A stretch of 64,000 bases of DNA, from contig NC_091928.1 in assembly GCF_041260155.1 (NCBI RefSeq), forward strand, positions 45,238,637-45,302,636. Direction: 5' to 3'. Below are positions 57,561-64,000 of this stretch, in pieces; position 1 is the stretch's first letter; every line of letters starts with the position of its first letter. The notes under the pieces are model-generated. The model was given only the letters and a program-made list of their open reading frames with translations, ran no database searches and was not told the origin of the DNA. This DNA comes from Ptychodera flava. Its lineage: Eukaryota; Hemichordata; Enteropneusta; Ptychoderidae. The translations under genes and the position numbers were made by a program.

Positions 57561-57850
57561 GCTTTCAAGACTTACTTGCTTTGCAACTTGTGATGATAGG
57601 TTGTTCTAGGTGGCCAAGATGTTTGATAGCTGATGATCCCTTGCGTCGTGACAGGTGTCAGTGTTAGCGGTGGCAGCCATCTTTGTAGTAGAATCTTCGC
57701 GGACGGAGAAACATTTTTCCTCACACTTTTTACAAAGTTCCAAGTCTCCTTGACAAAGTTTCACTCGCCTTTGGGTTCCGCAGTCGTTGCATTTCATGAT
57801 GTTGTGCACTGTGAATTATTTCTGGTTCATAAGTAAACATAATCTGTTAG
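57561..57850 (-). mobile_element. CR1-like LINE, 5' part with start of ORF1
   Basis: ORF1 starts at 57809 (MHNIMKCNDCGTQRR) and carries a cysteine-rich motif (CNDC, CQGDLELCKKC), a zinc-ribbon-like domain before the coiled coil. One TAG follows at 57606-57608; beyond it the frame runs on to the 13-bp duplication and continues at 52200. The 5' end of the element is not defined. Confidence 0.75.
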
Positions 57851-58379
57851 GATTTATGGAGCCGAAAACTCTACAACATACCTCCTTCGTCCGAGCGCCC
57901 TCAATATTGATTTAAAGGCTGTCTATCGAATCAGTTATCGGGATCACCCTCTCGGCTGATCATTTTCTTTTTAATGAAGTTAATTTTACTGAAAATCGCT
58001 CACTTCACTTCTTTTTCTCACTTAACAATGTGCATTACAAAACTTTCTTTGAAATGTATTTGAACCAGCCATATTGATTTAAAGAAAAGTATAACAGTGT
58101 ACTACTCATGAACTTTGACAACGCTACTCAAAAATTTGAACCAGGAAAATATGCCCTGCTTAGCTTGTACTTGAACTGCGCTGCTATAGCGGCCTTTTAA
58201 TTAAGCAGAAAGTTACAGGACTGTTGGCGCACAATAGAGGGACTACGGATGACAGGGAATATGTCTTGTTTTTGTGGAACGCTCATTATAGACGACATGC
58301 TCCCCATTTTCGTGTGCCGCAGTTATAAGGTCGCCCCACTTTATTTGCCTGTATTCATTGCTTTCTCTGAGACCAAACA
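57851..58379. other. Spacer between two LINEs
   Basis: May include the 5' UTR of the CR1-like LINE. No coding exon or repeat recognised. Confidence 0.4.
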
Positions 58380-59805
58380 ACAGTATTATTTAGCCAGATT
58401 GTGTTCAAGATTCCGTTAGGTGTGTGTTAATGAAGTAGTGTTTTTGAATCTTAAGAAGGCTTTTCATCTGGTTGATAATCGTGTGTTGTTAGAAAAATTA
58501 TCAATTTACAGGTGCGATGGCACATCTCTACGGTGGTTTAAATCTTGCCTCCAAAATCACACGCAATTGGTTGAAGTTAGATATTTTACTCTACAAAGCA
58601 ATATATTTTGACTTGCGTTCCCCAAGGTAGTATACTTGGGCCTTTATTGCTCATCATGTACATAAACAATTTGACACTTCGTATTGATAATAACATCAAC
58701 GTGTACGCGGATGATTTAACCATAACTACCAGTGCAAAATGTATTCGAGAAATAGAGACAAGCTTAAACTCTGACTTAAATATTGTTCAGAATTGGTGTA
58801 AGAATAATAGAATGGCCATCAATTGTGACACAATAAAGACAATAATTGTAACGACGTAACAAAAAAGTAGAAATTTGAATTAACAAATTGTAGACAGTTA
58901 TCTTGGTGAAACGGAATTGCAAGCAGTACATGTGAAAAGATTCTTGCTACACTTGTCGATGAAAACCTGATAAGGAGGCAGCACTGTGACAAGATGTTTA
59001 AAAAAGTAAATAGCAATATTACTTTGCTCAAGAGAATAAGACAATTTTTACCTATGAATACAAGAAAACGTTTTTATAATAGCTATATTTTACCTCACTT
59101 GGATTACTGTTGTCATTTATGGGGAACATAACCGTTTATGAAAGGGTTACATAAGATTCAGAAATGCGTTATTAGAGTGACGTATGATGCAAGGTATAAT
59201 GCTTCCACCGAACATTTATTTAAAACAATGTATCTAATGCCATTACCGGATAGAATAGTTTATAAGAATATTTGTATAATTTTTAAATGATTAAATAATT
59301 TTGCACCGCAATGTTTCACAAGTCTGTTTACCGAAATTGGTCATAAAATAGTTACAAGATCTAAGATGGAAAAATTGTTAGTGGTTCCTTCAAACAAATA
59401 GGATTATTATCGAAGAGGGTTTACTGTAAATAGTGCCAATCAGTAGAATAATGTTGATTTAATGCAAGATCTAGTAACTCATTGAGTAGTTTTAAATATT
59501 TTACCTTAAAGCTTGTTGGGAATTCTTTATTGTGTTTTGAGTTTTAGTTTTCTTGTTAAATTGTTTTTGTCGTTTAGTGTAATTATGCGTTCGTTTTTTC
59601 TCTTGTTTGGTGGTTCCCTCTTGGCCACTTTTTTCTGTGCAATGTATTGCGCTAGTTTTGTTTGTCATATTTCATGTTGTTTTGCATTGTATCAGTTTGT
59701 ATGTTCATCTGAGGGCCCTGGGGAAGATAAGCATCTTTACTGAAGCTTACCGGGCCACTCTCGTTAAAAAGGTTTAATAAAATAATAAAATAAAATAAAA
59801 TACAT
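58380..59805 (+). mobile_element. 5'-truncated CR1/L2-like LINE
   Basis: Starts inside the RT: LNLKKAFHLVDNRVLLEKL (58441 on), CVPQGSILGPLLLIMYINNL (58614 on), VYADDLTITT with an intact YADD, then ILPHLDYCCHLWGT and a C-terminal region. It ends with GGGCCACTCTCGTTAAAAAG and a tail of AATAA/AAATA repeats at about 59776-59804. Several stops and frame changes: dead. Truncation at the 5' side is normal for LINEs. Confidence 0.8.
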
Positions 59806-60279
59806 CACGACTTTTTTGAATTGCTCATCGCGAATAATACTCATGCCGTAGTTGGCATCGAGCAGACTAAATATTTTGCAGATCACTAAATTTTGTAGAT
59901 ATCGACGGCTTGACGATTGAGTTTGTAAAACACGTGAAATATTTTGCAGATAGTAAGTAATTAGTAAAAAAAGCAGTGAGAGATTGCGAGAAAGAATTAA
60001 TAGATATGACCATTTATCATTTCTCACGATCGTTTCATGTATCTTGTCTAAAAGCGGGGACGAATATATGTACAGTCACCCGTTTATTCAGTATCTTTCA
60101 ACATGTCAAACAACATGTGTTGTATCTTGTATGTAACAAAATTCATGAGAAATGGCCGACTTTGTCCCTTTAAGACTGAAAATCTGTGTCTCATCGAAAG
60201 TCTTCATATGAATCACAAACTGTACAGCATCACAGAAGTTGTGAAATGTATACACGACAAGCTAGACCCGAAGGAATAT
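59806..60279. other. Spacer without recognised features
   Basis: AT-rich; short unrelated frames on both strands. Confidence 0.4.
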
Positions 60280-62160
60280 TACTGGCTTAGTAGGGAAAGT
60301 TCATGTTTTCGAAATTAAAATCGCCCCTTAGTTTGCAATTTGTTTTCAAGATGTGTTGGACGTAATATGAAATACCAGGATTATTCAAACTAATCACATC
60401 ATCAATACACCTTTGGGTGTTATTAGAACATGTTACAACTCTTTTAGACCGAGACGTATGAAGAGACTGCATGAATTCAGCTTCCCATGGATGAAAAAAT
60501 AAGTATCCAAGAAGTAGTGAACTGTTTGCCCAATAGGAATGCCTATTGATTGCTGAATGTCATGCCAGCAACGGTGATATATACACGATATACGTTGTCA
60601 ATTAGGAAGTGTAGCATCTTAATTACTTCTGTGTCGGTGTATTTGCATTTGGCATCACTGTAGCTACTAACATAGCCAGAATTGTTTGACAACAATGTAC
60701 TCTGAAGCATAGAATAATTCTTTAGAATTTTTCAATATCCAAATCTGGTTAATCCCTCTGGTTTCATAAACCTTGTCACATTAGTGTACACGATTTTATA
60801 GTGGATAGAATTGTAGTAAAAGTTGTGGCAAGCGCTTGGTTGTACATCTGCTGGAATCAGCTATGGAAAGTTGTTGATAGGGATTCTAGTGGATTTTAAA
60901 TGTAGTCGAGGTAAAATCTTGTCACCATTCGTCAGCTTAATGCCAAATTCATTTGATACTGATGAATGATACTGAAATATTTTCTCTTCAGAAAGGGTTA
61001 AGAGACAGTAGATGGTATTACTCGCACCTGAATTAATTTTCAGTTCATTCATCAAATACTGAAAGTAATATTGCGGGTGAGAAAAAATGATGTTATTTGA
61101 AGCGTTGTCTGCAGGAACAACGGTATATCAAGAGTTTTTGCAGTGATCCGTAGTCATGTGTGCTTCTAGTTTTTTTTAATGTACATGGTGTGAAACAGAT
61201 TTACGTTGTGATACGTTTCAGAAATGTCACATGTGATGACACAAATTCAGGCCGAATCTGTGCAAAATACATCATAGAAACAAACGGGGAAATGCTGATC
61301 CAGCTACAATTGCCCCGTGATGCGTCACCAGCTTTAAAATATGTATGCCAACTAAAGCCTTGCCCGAAGTTAATGGGAATTTCACTGTTTCAGACAATCT
61401 GACTCAAATGGCCGTTTGAGGGCCGGGCAGCGCAGAGATAATTGACATGTTGTTTCTCAGCCATTTCAAAACCTCCAGAGAAAGAAGCTCATCCTCTTCT
61501 TTATTAAGTTTTCAATTGTCACACATACCGAAATAAATTAAGGATTCACTTAAAATTGGGTGACACATGATTTTTCCTTAAAGTATATCATGATTTCAAT
61601 TCATTTGTATTGCCAAACAAATATTTAATTAGCATTAAACTTTTTCAAAATGAAAATAAAAACTTTTTGTGCGGGCCCCTAAGAGTTATTTAGTGTCCTT
61701 GACATATTGTGGTTATCTTTGGATGACTGGTTTTATGAAATAGTCTCGATATTCCGAGATTTGATTAGTTTGGCTAAAACAGTCACGAATGATAGAGCGT
61801 CCGATAAAGAGTGTTCTTTCCGGTGGGGTTTTGTATTTTTGTAGGACATAGCTTCGTGGTGTGTCTATTGCTTTGTTTGAGGGAAGTTGAGGAAGCTGTC
61901 AGTCGCCTCGTCAAGTATTTTCTTGTCGCACATATTTTAATGATTCTACGTACCAGTTCCACGATATCGTTGATGACGCTCTGTGTCACTTTACAGTGAT
62001 AGTTTGCATTTTGCCGCTGTTTATTACATTCTTTAATGTAATCTGTTGTATTCACATTATGCCTATTCCTTGATCTAAGGGCTTTATTGTGATGTGTTTG
62101 ATTTTTTCTGCTCGAGTCATGTTGTTTCTGATATAGATTTCAAAAGAAATTTTCGCTATC
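60280..62160 (-). mobile_element. Penelope-like RT (RYIDD family), fossil
   Basis: On the minus strand: a segment with DKILPRLH then RIPINNF (compare LPKLHK..RFIA of the family), FMKPEGLTRFGYWKILKN, the GIPIGQ motif, FMQSLHTSRSKR, and RCIDDVISLNNPGISYY at the active site, then RGDFNFENMNFP. The order matches this metazoan RT family, which I take to be Penelope-like. Broken in many places; old. Confidence 0.6.
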
Positions 62161-62520
62161 TCAATCTTAGTTGCTTTGTTATCCATTGTCAGTGGTGTCC
62201 ACATGGACTTATCTTTGAACGAATGTCTGGTTGATTGTTTGTTTGTTTAGCATGATATAATGCAATCTCAAGACACGAATAAATCTGTTTAAGTCTCGAA
62301 CGAATCGTTTCCTTGGACAGAACAAAGAAGTAGAACACATACTAGTATATATGTGTTGTTGTTTTCGAGGTAAATTGCGCTTTTAGTATAGATTATCTCA
62401 ATATCACATGTCCGTAACCTATCTGTGATCTGTGTACGTCATGCCTTGAAAGAAATGAACTATTGAGAGCTCAGTTTTAACTGATATTTCTCTTTCCCTC
62501 GTACAAAGTTTTTAACATTT
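62161..62520. other. Spacer; part shared with arm 1
   Basis: 62340-62510 matches 46580-46760 inverted, outside the LINE tail. Contains a (TTTG)n run near 62240. No gene. Confidence 0.5.
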
Positions 62521-62880
62521 TATTTATTTATTTATTTATTTCGACCTTCAACACAGATATGATACAGTTTAAAAACCATAAATACATCCGCACTTACAGG
62601 AGAGTTTAGTAAATGCATATAAACGTCGTTACAGGAAATGTCAGCCAGACAAAACAGTCAGAACAACGATAAAATTAAAAAACAAATGCTTTTAGCTTTT
62701 CTTTTAAAAATTGAACATTAAACTTTGGCAAAACTTTGATAAAATCCGTTATAGATCCTTGGCATGCGATTTAAAGATAAGGTGCTGGTGAATTTAATTC
62801 TACCACCAGGTTAATGGCATGCCCCTTTCCGTTTGCACTCAAAAAGGGCATTTAGCATTATATGATTTGCGTACAAAATA
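62520..62880 (-). mobile_element. LINE 3' end, arm 2
   Basis: Inverted copy of 46190-46600: an (AATA)n tail at 62520-62540 and the same PGGRIKF-type C-terminus on the minus strand. Confidence 0.65.
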
Positions 62881-62884
62881 AAGG

Positions 62885-63490
62885 TTCGGTAAAACAACTA
62901 AAGTCTTCATGCATGGTAAAGGTTGGCTTTATATCAGTTATCCAAATCAGTTAAAAGTACAGTTGTTTCTAAACATTTCATTGCAACTAACCATAATATT
63001 AACAATATTAAATTTAGGGGTATTTCCAAAGTCTTTTCCCGCTCTGTACATATCGGAAAACAACGGAGTTCGTATCCGATTCTAATACTTTCACCTCACC
63101 CTATATCAATAATAGAGACTGGTAGTTACCTTTACAGCAGAGTCGAAACGTTGTTTTTTATTAGGTCTCTTAGGTAGCCCATTTTTACCATCTCACCTTA
63201 TTATAGCTTGGTGTGACAACACTGTACTAAGCCATCATTTCAATTGTTAGAATTTTTCCCTGTCTTTCCATTTTACTTGTATATTACTGTACATTTTAAT
63301 TTCATATTGTCTTTCTGTTGATCTTTTTACATCGTTTTTATGACCCTGCATCATTTTATCTATGAGTTTCTTCATTTACCCTTGACTTTCTTCATTAATA
63401 TTCAGCCCTTGATAAGGGCTGTCGGCGTACAGTCGAAACGTGAGGATTTTAGCAATAAATAGTCAACCTTTTACCATGCATGAGGACTTT
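62885..63490 (+). mobile_element. Penelope-like fossil piece with GIY-YIG-side and hammerhead-like remnants, arm 2
   Basis: 62923-63060 encodes VSKHFIATNHNINNIKFRG then ISKVFSRSVHIGKQRSSY, matching the endonuclease end of the Penelope-like RT family. 63408-63440 reads CTTGATAAG, stem, CGAAACG, a decayed hammerhead-like core. Inverted TCATGCATGG motifs bound it. The minus-strand relative is at 44890-46185. Broken. Confidence 0.5.
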
Positions 63491-63499
63491 AGCAAACCA

Positions 63500-64000
63500 A
63501 ACCCTAGACTTATATTCTTCAAGTCTGGCTACCCTTTCTTCTGTGTCTACTGACTATAGTAGGACTGATCGTCACAACTTCTACAAACTAAAAAAATAAG
63601 GTCAAAAGAAGTAAGCGCTAAAGACGGCTTTGGTAAATAACACAAAGATGAACTCATGAATAACCATGAAATCTTACTTTAAAAACATTACACAAATATT
63701 TAACAAAATTACGCTGTATAGCTTCTAGCTTGTCTGAATACACTTTGTCAATACAATTCCAAACAACTGAAGCATATTGAAGTTTAGTTCTAACGAAAGT
63801 TTTGTAAACCATGAACAAGGAATCCACCGACAACCTTTTCACAAACCTTTTCAGAATACCAACTAGTCTTCAAGCATTAATGACAATGGAAACAACATGA
63901 GTTGCAAAGTTAACTTGGTGTCTGTTGTCATTCCAAGATCACTGTATCTATAACCTGCCTTCAAATTATGTGCACTATTATCATAAGCCCTGCAAAATGG
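63500..64000 (-). mobile_element. Decayed LINE reverse transcriptase, arm 2 (runs off the window)
   Basis: Minus-strand TFVRTKLQYASVVWNCIDKV, YSDKLEAIQRNFVKYLCNVF matches 44590-44710. The element continues beyond 64000. Confidence 0.65.

Overview
The window is AT-rich, intron-rich, repeat-dense animal DNA. Coding exons are short and bounded by GT/AG splice sites, and no open frame belongs to a prokaryotic-type gene. The repeats (L1-like, CR1-like and L2-like LINEs, Penelope-like and DIRS-order elements, tandem-core Helentron/pearl-like elements, many MITEs, long microsatellites) suit a marine invertebrate. A deuterostome such as a hemichordate or cephalochordate, or a mollusc, would fit; the sequence does not settle which.

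The only host genes I can support form a small cluster of R-SNARE genes of the VAMP/synaptobrevin type, closest to VAMP8 by eye. Two lie on the minus strand (A, exons 2689 to 356; B, exons 20888 to 10693) and two on the plus strand (C, 34081-35071, probably a pseudogene; D, 40718-43383). A, B and D share four exons (SNARE motif, juxtamembrane linker, transmembrane segment, tiny tail plus stop) with the same intron phases (1, 0, 1). D keeps the zero-layer arginine. A and B have glutamate there. C has lost nine residues spanning it. First coding exons are not certain for any of them.

Layout. 58-9030 and 10375-25460 are two direct copies of one segment, each carrying one minus-strand SNARE gene. 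Differences between the copies expose filled and empty sites for several mobile elements, so insertions can be ordered in time. 25460-34000 is mostly non-coding, with a TIR element (26067-26772), a Penelope-like fossil tail (about 30300-30830) and candidate 5' exons. 34081-43383 holds genes C and D, separated by a young DIRS-order fossil (35411-40078). 43655-46790 and 62340-64000 are inverted relatives built of LINE plus Penelope-like fossil pieces. 48243-57850 is a CR1-like LINE split by a nearly whole L1-like LINE (52214-57560) with a 13-bp target-site duplication. 58380-59805 is another LINE, and 60280-62160 a degraded Penelope-like RT.

The SNARE products, if made, would be roughly 96-105-residue tail-anchored proteins acting in vesicle fusion. 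The rest of the window is transposable elements and their scars.
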